Origin: Algoriphagus formosus
GTDB lineage: Bacteria > Bacteroidota > Bacteroidia > Cytophagales > Cyclobacteriaceae
DNA: 64,000 nucleotides
Direction: 5' to 3'
Assembly: GCF_002807035.1 (NCBI RefSeq)
Contig: NZ_NIUC01000001.1
Location: 620,001-684,000, forward strand
Shown here piece after piece: positions 25,962-34,098 of this stretch (positions within the stretch are counted from its first letter, which is position 1; each line of letters starts with the position of its first letter). A model generated the notes under the pieces. It worked only from the letters and a program-made list of their open reading frames with translations, was not told the DNA's origin and did not search any database. The position numbers were made by a program, and so were the translations under genes.

Positions 25962-26879
25962 ATGAGGATTATTTATATGGGCACACCGGAATTTGCGGTG
26001 CCGGCCCTAGAAAAGCTAGTAGAAGCGGGTTGGAATATCGTGGGAGTAATCACCGCTCCCGACAAACCTCAAGGGCGAGGAAGAAAATTGGTGGGTTCGC
26101 CGGTGAAGCAAGCTGCAGAACGTCTTGGACTCCCTATCCTACAACCTACCAATCTCAAAAACCCGGAATTTCAAGAAGAGCTTCGAGAACTAAAAGCTGA
26201 TCTACAGATCGTCGTAGCTTTTCGAATGCTTCCCGAATCCGTTTGGAGCATGCCGCCATTAGGCACCTTCAACCTGCATGCTTCCCTCCTGCCCGATTAT
26301 CGAGGAGCTGCTCCTATCAATTGGGCTATCATCAACGGGGAAACTGAAACCGGTGTCACAACATTTTTCCTCAAGCATGAAATCGATACTGGAAGTATCA
26401 TTTTTCAGGAAAAGGTAGCCATTCTTCCGGAAGACGACTTGGGAATTGTCTATGAAAAATTGATGAATGTAGGATCCGATTTGGTAGTTCGAACGGTGGA
26501 AGCCATTTCAAAGGACGAAGTAAAGCCACTTCCTCAGGACGAAAGCAAGGCCCTGCACCATGCGCCAAAAATATTCAAAGAAACCTGTCAGATCGATTGG
26601 ACTCAATCATCTGAATCCATTCACAATTTGATCCGGGGACTCTCTCCTTATCCTGCAGCATGGACTACACTCCATGATAAAACTTGTAAGATCTTTAAAT
26701 CCAAATCCCATCCTGAACCATTTCCCGAGCTAAAACCCGGTGAATGGAAAAGCGACGGAAAGAGTTTTCTAAAATTTCAATGTGGAGAAGGACATTTGGA
26801 GGTACTGGAGCTGCAGCTTGAAGGAAAAAAACGGATGCACATTGGAGATTTCTTGAAAGGCTACAGACTAGAGAAATAG
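25962..26879 (+). CDS. fmt: Methionyl-tRNA formyltransferase
   Basis: The 305-residue enzyme formylates initiator Met-tRNA using 10-formyl-tetrahydrofolate. It shows IIYMGTPEFAVPALEKL, PDKPQGRGRKL, the catalytic Asn/His block in FNLHASLLPDYRGAAPINWA and a C-terminal OB-like domain from about residue 205. ATG 25962 is chosen because it gives the standard family start; an upstream TTG at 25944 would add six residues. The region just before it is repeat-derived, so its promoter lies in or after the tandem repeats. Confidence 0.95.
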   Translation: MRIIYMGTPEFAVPALEKLVEAGWNIVGVITAPDKPQGRGRKLVGSPVKQAAERLGLPILQPTNLKNPEFQEELRELKADLQIVVAFRMLPESVWSMPPLGTFNLHASLLPDYRGAAPINWAIINGETETGVTTFFLKHEIDTGSIIFQEKVAILPEDDLGIVYEKLMNVGSDLVVRTVEAISKDEVKPLPQDESKALHHAPKIFKETCQIDWTQSSESIHNLIRGLSPYPAAWTTLHDKTCKIFKSKSHPEPFPELKPGEWKSDGKSFLKFQCGEGHLEVLELQLEGKKRMHIGDFLKGYRLEK

Positions 26880-26949
26880 AAAAATTAATCCTGACCGTTT
26901 GAAGGCAAAATTCATCCTATTTCCAACTGAATCACACGGAATATTAAAA

Positions 26950-27144
26950 CCCATCTGCGATCATCTGCGACTTTTTCTGCGAACATCTTCGGGAAACCTA
27001 TTCTCTTCTCCTGCTGATTTACGCGGATAAAAATTATACCCATCTGCGATCATCTGCGACCTTTTCTGTGACTATCTGCGGGAATTACTATTTTTTCTCC
27101 CCCTGATCTACACAGATTTTAAGCGCTGATTTGCGAGGATAAAA
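26950..27144. repeat. Direct repeats left of GxxExxY gene 1 (two copies)
   Basis: CCCATCTGCGATCATCTGCG occurs at 26950 and again at 27039, with the following CTGCGAxxATCTxCGGGAA and CTGATTTACGCGGATAAAA modules repeated in register. The second copy carries an extra ACACAGATTTTAAGCG module. Related copies in the same direction lie to the right of the gene at 27713-27900. The rest of the spacer from 26880 shows nothing else. Confidence 0.85.
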
Positions 27145-27149
27145 CAACC

Positions 27150-27533
27150 TCATTCATGAAAATCATTAACTTTTCTATGAATTGAATTTGAAATATTTTC
27201 TGAATTGAAATTCACTAATAGACCAACTTTCAGGTTTGATAACCTTAAATAAGTAATAAGTTGCTTAAAATGTACTTCAGCCAGGTTTTCTACAGATTTA
27301 ACCTCTACAATTACTTTATTCTCAACCAACAAATCAATTCGATAGCCAACATCCATTTTCAATTTTTCATAAACCATAGGCAATCCAACTTGTTGCCGAA
27401 CATTTAAACCTAAATTAATTAACTCATAGGCTAAAGCCGCCTCATAACTTGATTCTAAAAGCCCCGGGCCAAGTGTATTATAGACCTTAAAAATTGCTCC
27501 ACGGATCTGATAGGTTATTTCATTTTCATGCAT
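27150..27533 (-). CDS. GxxExxY family protein (PD-(D/E)XK nuclease-like)
   Basis: The 127-residue protein carries the family-naming motif in LGPGLLESSYEAAL (G-x-x-E-x-x-Y) and, further on, YRIDLLVENKVIVEVKSVE, which fits the D...ExK core of PD-(D/E)XK nuclease-like folds. The family is often annotated simply as GxxExxY protein; its function is not established. The gene sits alone and is flanked on both sides by copies of one direct-repeat family (two copies on each side). The second family member in this window is at 59117-59488, also inside repeats. Nuclease activity is inferred only from the motif. Confidence 0.87.
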   Translation of the reverse strand: MHENEITYQIRGAIFKVYNTLGPGLLESSYEAALAYELINLGLNVRQQVGLPMVYEKLKMDVGYRIDLLVENKVIVEVKSVENLAEVHFKQLITYLRLSNLKVGLLVNFNSENISNSIHRKVNDFHE

Positions 27534-28007
27534 ATCCTAAAATAGTAAAAATTGAAAATTTTTGAACGTAATGCTTAGAAATAAATTATTTTAATCACAA
27601 AAATTTAAACATAAAAAATTGCTTATGATTCCATTAATTCAATGGCGACCTGTTCCTCTTTCTAGGGGTGATGTTTTCTTTTCTCACTCTGATTTGTTCA
27701 GCTTTTAACCGTTGATTTACACGGATTATTAAAACCAATCAGCCATCATCAACGAGCTTTTCTGCGAATATCTGCGGGAAACACTTTCTTCTCTCCCGCT
27801 GATCTACACAGATTTTAAGCGCTGATTTGCGCGGATTATTTAAACCAATCAGCCAACATCTACGACCTTTTCTGCGAATATCTGCGGGAAATATTTTCTT
27901 TAAATTGATAAATTAGAATTATAAGATTCCAAAAATTATTTTTTCAATTCCATTGATTTTTCAAGATATTTAAGGTACTACTATTGAACAATTTAAACAC
28001 TTTGATC
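27534..28007. repeat. Gene-free spacer with direct repeats right of GxxExxY gene 1
   Basis: Two direct copies lie at about 27713-27820 and 27821-27900. TCTGCGAATATCTGCGGGAA is identical at 27761-27780 and 27871-27890 (period 110). Each follows GATTTACACGG- or GATTTGCGCGG-like and AAACCAATCAGCCA modules. They are in the same direction as, and related to, the copies at 26950-27144. The part 27534-27700 is AT-rich with no gene seen. Confidence 0.85.
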
Positions 28008-28913
28008 ATGAAAAAATCACTTTACATTTTTGTTTCATTTTTACTTTTATCCAGTTACACATCAGAAGCTCAGATTCTCAAAAAACTAAAGCAGGCAGCC
28101 GAGCGAGGTGCTACAAATGCTTTGGAGAAGAAAACAGAAGAAGAGATCAATAAGCTCGTCCAGCGACAAATCGAAAAACAACTCAGCGCTTGGGGAAGTA
28201 ATGAATCCAGTCCAATCAATATGGACATGGAATCTATTTTTGCAGGAATTGGCGAACCTGTCGACATCGAAGATAGCTATGAGTTTTCCGGGTATATGAC
28301 CATGGAGATTGTCAGTACCGATGCCAAAGGAAAAACGGAAGACCCGGTCACCATGAAGACCCTTATGACAGACCAGGAGTATACAGCTATGGAGATAAGT
28401 GACCCCGAGGCAAATGAAGGTCTGATGACCATAGTATTTGATTTTAAAAATAGTGCCTCTGTCCTATTCATGGATAATGAAGGTCAAAAAAGCAGCTTTG
28501 CTTACAAGTTTGACATGAGTAAAATCGCTGATGAAGATATGGATGAGCAAGTTGAGGATTATGATGTGAGCTTTGAAAAAACAGGAAATACCAAAACTAT
28601 TTTAGGCTATACTTGTGACGAATACGTCGTCAAGAGCGAAGATGGAGAAGGACATTACTGGATCACCCAAGAGCCCATTGAGGGAGTCAGATCCCTTTGG
28701 AGTATGGACAGCCCATTGCTTAAAAACGCCACCAAAGAAAAATATGCCAAGCGATTCGCCAATTTACCCTATGGAGATTTTATGGAAATGAGCTTCACCG
28801 AAACAGGAGGAGATACGATAGATATGACCGTCATAGAAATCGAAAAAAACAGTCCCAAATCCCTTACCACTGCTGAATATCCAAATGTCATGGAGAGCAT
28901 GGGAAAGGATTGA
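28008..28913 (+). CDS. DUF4412-type secreted protein
   Basis: The 301-residue protein starts at ATG 28008 (an upstream TTG at 27984 is less likely) with a signal peptide ending at YTSEAQ. An amphipathic Lys/Glu-rich helix follows (about 25-60), then a DUF4412-like domain with FSGYMTMEIVS, MKTLMTDQEYTAMEI, VFDFKNSASVLFM and ILGYTCDEYVVKSEDGEGHY. Such proteins are secreted or periplasmic in Bacteroidota and of unknown function. It stands alone and ends at a strong terminator. Confidence 0.78.
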   Translation: MKKSLYIFVSFLLLSSYTSEAQILKKLKQAAERGATNALEKKTEEEINKLVQRQIEKQLSAWGSNESSPINMDMESIFAGIGEPVDIEDSYEFSGYMTMEIVSTDAKGKTEDPVTMKTLMTDQEYTAMEISDPEANEGLMTIVFDFKNSASVLFMDNEGQKSSFAYKFDMSKIADEDMDEQVEDYDVSFEKTGNTKTILGYTCDEYVVKSEDGEGHYWITQEPIEGVRSLWSMDSPLLKNATKEKYAKRFANLPYGDFMEMSFTETGGDTIDMTVIEIEKNSPKSLTTAEYPNVMESMGKD

Positions 28914-28933
28914 ATAACAGATATAAAAACATT

Positions 28934-28966
28934 CGAAAGGCGGAGAGAAATTCTTCGCCTTTTTTC
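28934..28966 (+). terminator. Rho-independent terminator after the DUF4412 gene
   Basis: AAAGGCG (28936-28942) pairs with CGCCTTT (28956-28962), with a 13-base loop that can pair further, and a T-run follows. It begins about 20 bases after the stop codon. Confidence 0.8.
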
Positions 28967-29470
28967 GTTTTACCTGGATTTTGAATTAGTACCCAAAATA
29001 GAGTTTTCCTAGATCGAAAAAGTGGCTGTTTTTCGATACAGTTTGATCATAAACTTGATATCCAGAGCTAAGGGCTTTTTTGCGCGATGGGCCGTCGCAG
29101 CCCTGCCTTTGCCGGCAGGCAGGCGCGAGCCAGGCGTTGGCTTTGCGGGAGGAAGCATAGCTGCGACAAAGCCTTTTGGATACTTTTTGGCTAAAAAATA
29201 TCAATGTAAAATCCGGAAAAAGACAATCTTGATGTGTAAATCGGTAAATAAGCTCTTGATTAACTTATCACTGAACTACCTTTATTTATACCTCAATTCC
29301 ATCTATCTCCGTGAAAAAGGAGAACACACTTTATACTAACAAAATGAGTTAGCTATTTTACTTTACCTACCAAATTTCATTGAATCCGGGTTTAATATTA
29401 GCTAGTCATCAATTCTCATTTTTATAAACCAAGCAATCAAGGTAAATTCAGCCTCGATCAAATAATACAG
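28967..29470. repeat. Gene-free spacer with a GC-rich dispersed element
   Basis: The part at about 29060-29200 is GC-rich in an AT-rich spacer and contains the palindrome CCTGCC-TTTGCC-GGCAGG followed by GGCAGG-GCGCGAGCC and CTGCGACAAAGCC. Short open frames cross it on both strands (about 72 and 105 codons), but neither has a recognisable domain and both are low in gene-like character. It looks like a dispersed repeat with the GGCAGGC module. From 29200 to 29470 I see nothing. Confidence 0.5.
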
Positions 29471-29974
29471 ATGAAGCTTACCCTAATAGCCGCAAAAGCA
29501 AAAAACAATGTAATCGGAAAGGAAAATGACCTTATCTGGAGATTACCTGCTGATTTCAAGCGATTTAAAGCGATCACAAGCGGGCATTATATTTTAATGG
29601 GGAGAAAAACTTTCCTTTCGCTGGGAAAACCACTCCCCGACCGAACCCATTTGGTCATCACACGAGACCCGAAATTTGAAGTACCTGAAGGACATTTTAC
29701 TTTTGGCACGATCGAAGATGCCTTTACCTTTTGCAATAAATTAGGAGTAAATGAGCTCTTTATCATTGGTGGTGGAGAGATATACTCGCAGACAATAGCT
29801 ATGGCTGACAAGCTTATCTTAACAGAAGTCGAGGCCGAACTAGAGGGAGACACTTATTTCCCTGAATTTGATCCAAAAGACTGGAAAGAAGTCTTCCGGG
29901 AATATCATCCGGTTGACAGCAGGCATCGCTTTGCTTTTTCCTTTGTGGACTATGAAAAAATCGACCGACCATGA
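29471..29974 (+). CDS. Dihydrofolate reductase
   Basis: The 167-residue enzyme reduces dihydrofolate to tetrahydrofolate with NADPH. It has LIAAKAKNNVIGKENDLIWR (Met20 loop region), the acidic active-site residue in LPADFKRFK, the NADPH block ILMGRKTFLSLGKPLPDR and the glycine turn FIIGGGEIYSQ. The length is standard for FolA/DfrA. The stop codon overlaps the start of the SDR gene (ATGA), so they are translationally coupled. It is the first gene of a three-gene run with the SDR and cinA genes. Confidence 0.95.
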   Translation: MKLTLIAAKAKNNVIGKENDLIWRLPADFKRFKAITSGHYILMGRKTFLSLGKPLPDRTHLVITRDPKFEVPEGHFTFGTIEDAFTFCNKLGVNELFIIGGGEIYSQTIAMADKLILTEVEAELEGDTYFPEFDPKDWKEVFREYHPVDSRHRFAFSFVDYEKIDRP

Positions 29975-30756
29975 GTCAATCCGTCATTTGGATCACAGGA
30001 GCTTCCTCTGGAATTGGTGAAGCTTGCGCAAGAAAATTCTCCCAAGAAGGTCATGCACTTATTCTTTCTGCGAGAAATCAAGAAGCGCTCGAGCAAGTAA
30101 AAAAAAGCTGTCAGCATCCAGAACGCATTCAAGTCCTACCTCTTGATCTATCTGATCAGTCAAACTATGATCAGAAAGTGCAGGAAGCCCTAGGCTACTT
30201 CGGTCGAGTGGATGTCCTTTTGCACAATGGAGGAATCAGTCAACGATCTCTGATTTCGGAAACCCAATTAGAAGTAGACCGGAAACTCATGGAGGTGAAT
30301 TTCTTTGGAACGGTGGCTCTAACAAAGGCCATCTTACCCTATTTTATCCAACAGGGATCCGGTCATTTTGGGGTGGTGACCAGTTTGGTGGGAAAATTCG
30401 CTTCCCCTTATCGATCCTCCTACGCGGCTTCCAAGCATGCCTTGCATGGTTTTTTCGATACACTGCGAGCAGAGCATGACAAGGATGGCATTCGTGTGAC
30501 GCTAATTTGTCCCGGATTCATCCGCACGCAAGTTTCTGTAAATGCCCTTACTGGAGACGGAAGTCCTCTTGGCCAAATGGACGATGCCCAAGCCAAAGGC
30601 TATCCAGCAGAAAAATGCGCAGCAGAAATCTATGCTGCTATCCGAAAAGAAAAAGAAGAAGTCCTGATCGGTGGAAAAGAAACCTATGCAGTGTATTTAA
30701 AGCGCTTCTTCCCCCGTATTTTCTCCAAAATCCTTAAAAACGCTAAAGTCAGATAA
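29971..30756 (+). CDS. Short-chain dehydrogenase/reductase
   Basis: The 261-residue SDR has the NAD(P)-binding TGASSGIGEACAR motif, LLHNGGIS (the NAG-type block), the catalytic Tyr and Lys in YRSSYAASKHA and CPGFIRTQV after it. It is of the DltE/YqjQ-like group with an alpha-helical C-terminus. The substrate is unknown. It overlaps dihydrofolate reductase by four bases and cinA starts one base after its end, so it is part of one transcript. A pteridine reductase role would fit its neighbour but nothing in the sequence shows it. Confidence 0.87.
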   Translation: MSQSVIWITGASSGIGEACARKFSQEGHALILSARNQEALEQVKKSCQHPERIQVLPLDLSDQSNYDQKVQEALGYFGRVDVLLHNGGISQRSLISETQLEVDRKLMEVNFFGTVALTKAILPYFIQQGSGHFGVVTSLVGKFASPYRSSYAASKHALHGFFDTLRAEHDKDGIRVTLICPGFIRTQVSVNALTGDGSPLGQMDDAQAKGYPAEKCAAEIYAAIRKEKEEVLIGGKETYAVYLKRFFPRIFSKILKNAKVR

Positions 30757-30757
30757 A

Positions 30758-32014
30758 ATGCAATTGGTAAAAGCCGAGATCATCGCCATCGGTGATGAGT
30801 TACTTTATGGCCAAATCGTAGATACAAACAGTCACTGGATTTCTCAGGAATTGGATCTAGTGGGTGTAAAAGTGGTGCAAAAAACCACCGTTGGTGATAA
30901 GCGCGAGGATATATTGGCAGCATTCGAAGCTGCTGAAAAGCGAGCCGATTTAGTCCTAATCACGGGAGGATTGGGACCCACACAAGATGACCTAACAAAG
31001 CCACTTTTAGCGGAGTATTTTCACTGCCCAATCAAAGAAGTTCCTGAAGCAGTAGAAGCCATTACAGCTTTTTTCAAGCGAAGAGGCCGGGAAATGACTC
31101 CTCTAAATATACTTCAGGGTCACCTTCCCTCCTGCTGCACCTACGTGCCCAATGAGGTGGGAACTGCCCCCGGAATGTGGTTTGAGCGAAATGGAACCTA
31201 CTGGATGTCCATGCCGGGTGTACCTCATGAGATGAAGAAACTCATGAAAGACTTTGTCTTGCCCAAATTACCCACCCTTTTTGAATTGCCGGTGATCTAT
31301 CACAAGGTGATCAAAACAGCCGGAATCGGTGAAAGCTGGCTAGCAGATATGATCAATGATTGGGAAAACGCACTTCCTGAAAACATTAAATTAGCCTACC
31401 TTCCTTCTTTGGGACATGTCAAACTACGCTTGACCGGCTTTGGAACTAAGCATCAGGAGATACAGCAAGCGGTGGAAAAGCAAATCCAACTGGTACTTCC
31501 TCGCATTCAGAAATACGTTTATGGATTCAATGAAGAACGGCTTGAAACAGCCATTGGGAAACTTTTGAGAGAAAGTGGGAAAACCGTAGCTTTGGCTGAA
31601 AGCTGTTCGGGAGGATATATTTCCCACCTCATTACAACGGTGCCCGGAAGTAGTCAGTATTTGCAAGGAGCGGTCGTTCCCTACCACAACGAATTCAAGG
31701 AAAAAATTCTAGGCGTATCCGCCAAAACCTTGGAAACTTGGGGAGCGGTGAGCGAACAAACGGTCCAGGAAATGAGTAAAGGGGTAAGAGAACTCTTTCA
31801 TGCAGACTTTGGGATTTCGAGCAGTGGAGTAGCCGGTCCGGATGGAGGAAGCGAAGAAAAACCAGTCGGAACCGTATGGATCGCCTGTGCCGGAAAGGAC
31901 TTTGTTGAAAGCAAAAAGCTCCAACTTACCCAAGATCGAATGCTGAATATTCAACTGACAGGGGTTGCTGTTTTGAATTTGCTAAGAATCTGCATTGAGA
32001 AATATGACAAATAA
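30758..32014 (+). CDS. cinA: CinA-family nicotinamide mononucleotide deamidase
   Basis: The 418-residue protein has an N-terminal MoaB/MogA-like domain (IAIGDELLYGQIVDTNS, ITGGLGPTQDDLTK) and a C-terminal NMN amidohydrolase domain (AESCSGGYISHLITTVPGSS, GVAGPDGGSEEKPVGTVW). It recycles nicotinamide mononucleotide and hydrolyses ADP-ribose in characterised members. The length is normal for the two-domain form. It closes the three-gene run starting with dihydrofolate reductase. Confidence 0.93.
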   Translation: MQLVKAEIIAIGDELLYGQIVDTNSHWISQELDLVGVKVVQKTTVGDKREDILAAFEAAEKRADLVLITGGLGPTQDDLTKPLLAEYFHCPIKEVPEAVEAITAFFKRRGREMTPLNILQGHLPSCCTYVPNEVGTAPGMWFERNGTYWMSMPGVPHEMKKLMKDFVLPKLPTLFELPVIYHKVIKTAGIGESWLADMINDWENALPENIKLAYLPSLGHVKLRLTGFGTKHQEIQQAVEKQIQLVLPRIQKYVYGFNEERLETAIGKLLRESGKTVALAESCSGGYISHLITTVPGSSQYLQGAVVPYHNEFKEKILGVSAKTLETWGAVSEQTVQEMSKGVRELFHADFGISSSGVAGPDGGSEEKPVGTVWIACAGKDFVESKKLQLTQDRMLNIQLTGVAVLNLLRICIEKYDK

Positions 32015-32100
32015 AATTTTATCTTATCCGTTTTGATGGATGGTAAATAAAATTTAATTTTAAAACTTGATTATAAACCCAATTAAATATCAAAACCAGA

Positions 32101-33402
32101 ATGGCTAGTGTAGAAATGCTCATGCCCAAAATGGGTGAAAGTATCATAGAAGGAACCATCCTTTCCTGGCTGAAAAGCGAGGGAGATGAAATCGAACAGG
32201 ATGAATCAGTACTGGAAGTAGCAACCGATAAGGTCGATACAGAGGTACCTGCTACTCATGGGGGGATTTTGAAAAAGATCCTGGCCAAGGAGGGTGATGT
32301 CATCGCGGTGGGTGCTCCGATTGCGATCATCGAAACTTCAGATGAGGTAGAAGTTCCAGCAGCCGCGCCTAGTTATACGCAAAAAGAAGAATTGGTAGCT
32401 GCTGCTCCTGATAACACAGCATCTATTCTCAGCGAGCCTGAAGTGAGTTCTGCAGACGTCTCTAGCGAGGACGGACGCTTTTATTCCCCTCTGGTGAAAA
32501 GTATTGCAAAAGAAGAAGGCATCTCAGCCGCTGAATTATCTAAAATTCCAGGCACAGGCAAGGAAGGTAGAGTAACGAAGCAAGACATGCTTTCTTATTT
32601 GAAAAATAGAAAAGCTGCTCCTGCTCAGGAAACCGCTGCTGCTCCTGCCCCATCCATTGCAGAACCTAAACCGGTTGCTGTAAGCATTTCAGCATCTGAT
32701 GAGATCATCGAGATGGACCGAATGCGTAAGATGATTGCGCAGCGAATGGTAGACTCCAAGCGTATTTCTCCTCATGTTACTTCCTTCGTGGAAGCAGATA
32801 TGACAAACATTGTTCTGTGGAGAGAGAAAAATAAGCATGCCTACAAGGAAAAGTATGGAGAGCCTATCACTTATACCCCTTTCTTTATAGAGGCCATAGC
32901 AAAAGCAATCCGGGACTTCCCAATGATCAATATCTCCGTAGATGGAGATAGAATCATCAAAAAGAAAGCCATCAACATAGGTATGGCGGTGGCCCTGCCT
33001 TCTGGCAATTTGATAGTGCCTGTGATCAAGAATGCAGATCAGCTCAACCTAGTTGGTATCTCCAAGCAGGTGAACGACCTAGCCAACCGAGCGAGAAACA
33101 ACAAGTTGAATGGAGATGACCTCGCTGGAGGAACTTATACGGTCTCGAATGTAGGCTCCTTCGGAAATGTAATGGGAACACCGATTATTCCACAGCCTCA
33201 GGTCGCAATTATGGCAGTGGGTGCCATTGTGAAAAAACCTGCAGTAGTCGAGACTCCAACCGGCGATGTTATTGCTATCCGGCATAAGATGTTTCTCTCC
33301 CACTCCTATGACCATCGGGTTGTAGATGGCTCCCTAGGCGGGATGTTTGTAAGGCGAGTAGCAGATTATCTGGAAGCCTTTGACATGAATTCAAGTTTTT
33401 AA
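32101..33402 (+). CDS. 2-oxo acid dehydrogenase E2 component (dihydrolipoyl acyltransferase)
   Basis: The 433-residue protein has one lipoyl domain (about 1-78; lipoylated Lys44 in EVATDKVDTEVPA), an Ala/Pro-rich linker, a peripheral subunit-binding domain (about 125-160; FYSPLVKSIAKEEGI, GKEGRVTKQDML), a second linker and a catalytic domain ending in SHSYDHRVVDGSLGG, where His and Asp act. The MPKMGESIIEGTI start and the catalytic block suit the branched-chain or 2-oxoglutarate class rather than pyruvate. E1 and E3 genes are not adjacent. The substrate is not settled. Confidence 0.9.
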   Translation: MASVEMLMPKMGESIIEGTILSWLKSEGDEIEQDESVLEVATDKVDTEVPATHGGILKKILAKEGDVIAVGAPIAIIETSDEVEVPAAAPSYTQKEELVAAAPDNTASILSEPEVSSADVSSEDGRFYSPLVKSIAKEEGISAAELSKIPGTGKEGRVTKQDMLSYLKNRKAAPAQETAAAPAPSIAEPKPVAVSISASDEIIEMDRMRKMIAQRMVDSKRISPHVTSFVEADMTNIVLWREKNKHAYKEKYGEPITYTPFFIEAIAKAIRDFPMINISVDGDRIIKKKAINIGMAVALPSGNLIVPVIKNADQLNLVGISKQVNDLANRARNNKLNGDDLAGGTYTVSNVGSFGNVMGTPIIPQPQVAIMAVGAIVKKPAVVETPTGDVIAIRHKMFLSHSYDHRVVDGSLGGMFVRRVADYLEAFDMNSSF

Positions 33403-33434
33403 GAGCTAAAACCAGGAAAAACATCAGGGATAAA

Positions 33435-33489
33435 ACCACAAAGAGCACCAAGATCAGAAAAGTTATTTTCTCTTGGTGCTCTTAGTGGT
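33435..33489. terminator. Long inverted repeat, probable terminator after E2
   Basis: ACCACAAAGAGCACCAAGA (33435-33453) pairs with TCTTGGTGCTCTTAGTGGT (33471-33489) with one mismatch. A T-rich stretch follows (AAATATTTTTC). The same phrase family (CTTTGTG/CACAAAG) recurs at 33.96-34.09 kb and in the array at 59.6-60.2 kb, so the terminator itself looks repeat-derived. Confidence 0.65.
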
Positions 33490-33528
33490 AAATATTTTTC
33501 GAATCGAGGAATTGATTAATTGGCTAAT

Positions 33529-33612
33529 CGTCACTGCGAGGTGAGGAACGAACCGTGGCAGTCTTTTTTTCCAATAAGATTGCTTCTCCCGATTCTCGGG
33601 ATCGCAATGACG
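33529..33612. repeat. CGTCATTGCGA-type palindromic element
   Basis: The element begins CGTCACTGCGA and ends TCGCAATGACG, inverted ends with one mismatch. Inside it has GATTGCTTCTCC and the hairpin CCCGATTCTCGGG. The right half matches the inner element at 13309-13427. No frame crosses it. Confidence 0.75.
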
Positions 33613-34098
33613 GTCATATCTAAATTCTTGTCTCTAGATTCTTGGTTCTAGGTTCTTCACAACTCACCACTTACTACTTACCATTTACACTTCATTCTGG
33701 TATCTGTCGAATTGTGGAACTGAGGAATCGATGAATTGTCGAATTGAGTCGTTCGGGGTTCGAAGTTCTGAGTTTGTCGAATTATGAATGAGGAATTAGG
33801 AATTGGGGGAAACGTTTAAGGTTTTTATTCCACGGTCGTTCATCATTTGTGGGTCATAAAGATTAGCCAACCTTTGATTGAAAAAATCTTGGTCTCCTTT
33901 GTACTTGGTACAATAAATCACCGCTTACTACTCACCATTTACTACTTACACTCTCCTCTGTGTCATCCGTAGTAAAAAGAAAACAACCAAGAGCACAACG
34001 AACACAAAGCTTATTTCTCCTTTCCCGATGCTCGGGACAAGCTGTGCCCTTCGTGTCCTTTGTGGTTTAAATTAATTCGTGTCCTTTGAGGTCAAAAC
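33613..34098. repeat. Gene-free spacer made of several repeat phrases
   Basis: No gene is seen. The spacer holds two copies of an ACTCACCA-TTACTACTTAC phrase (about 33661-33692 and 33926-33953), runs of CGAATTG/GGAACTGAGGAATCG type, an imperfect pair CCAAGAGCACAACGAACACAAAG with CTTCGTGTCCTTTGTGG, and the hairpin CCCGATGCTCGGG. GTGTCCTTTGTGGTT at 34053-34067 is identical to 59705-59719 in the array beside the second GxxExxY gene. It marks the border between the core region and the polysaccharide locus. Confidence 0.7.

Noticed and set aside
26950..27900. CRISPR array reading of the CTGCGATC repeats
   Set aside because: The copies are degenerate, the spacing is about 90-110 bases with related sequence between them, a gene lies in the middle and no cas gene is near.
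28986..29339. Small proteins of 72 (- strand) and 105 (+ strand) codons
   Set aside because: They overlap on opposite strands in a repeat-like GC-rich element and show no domain, signal or start context.
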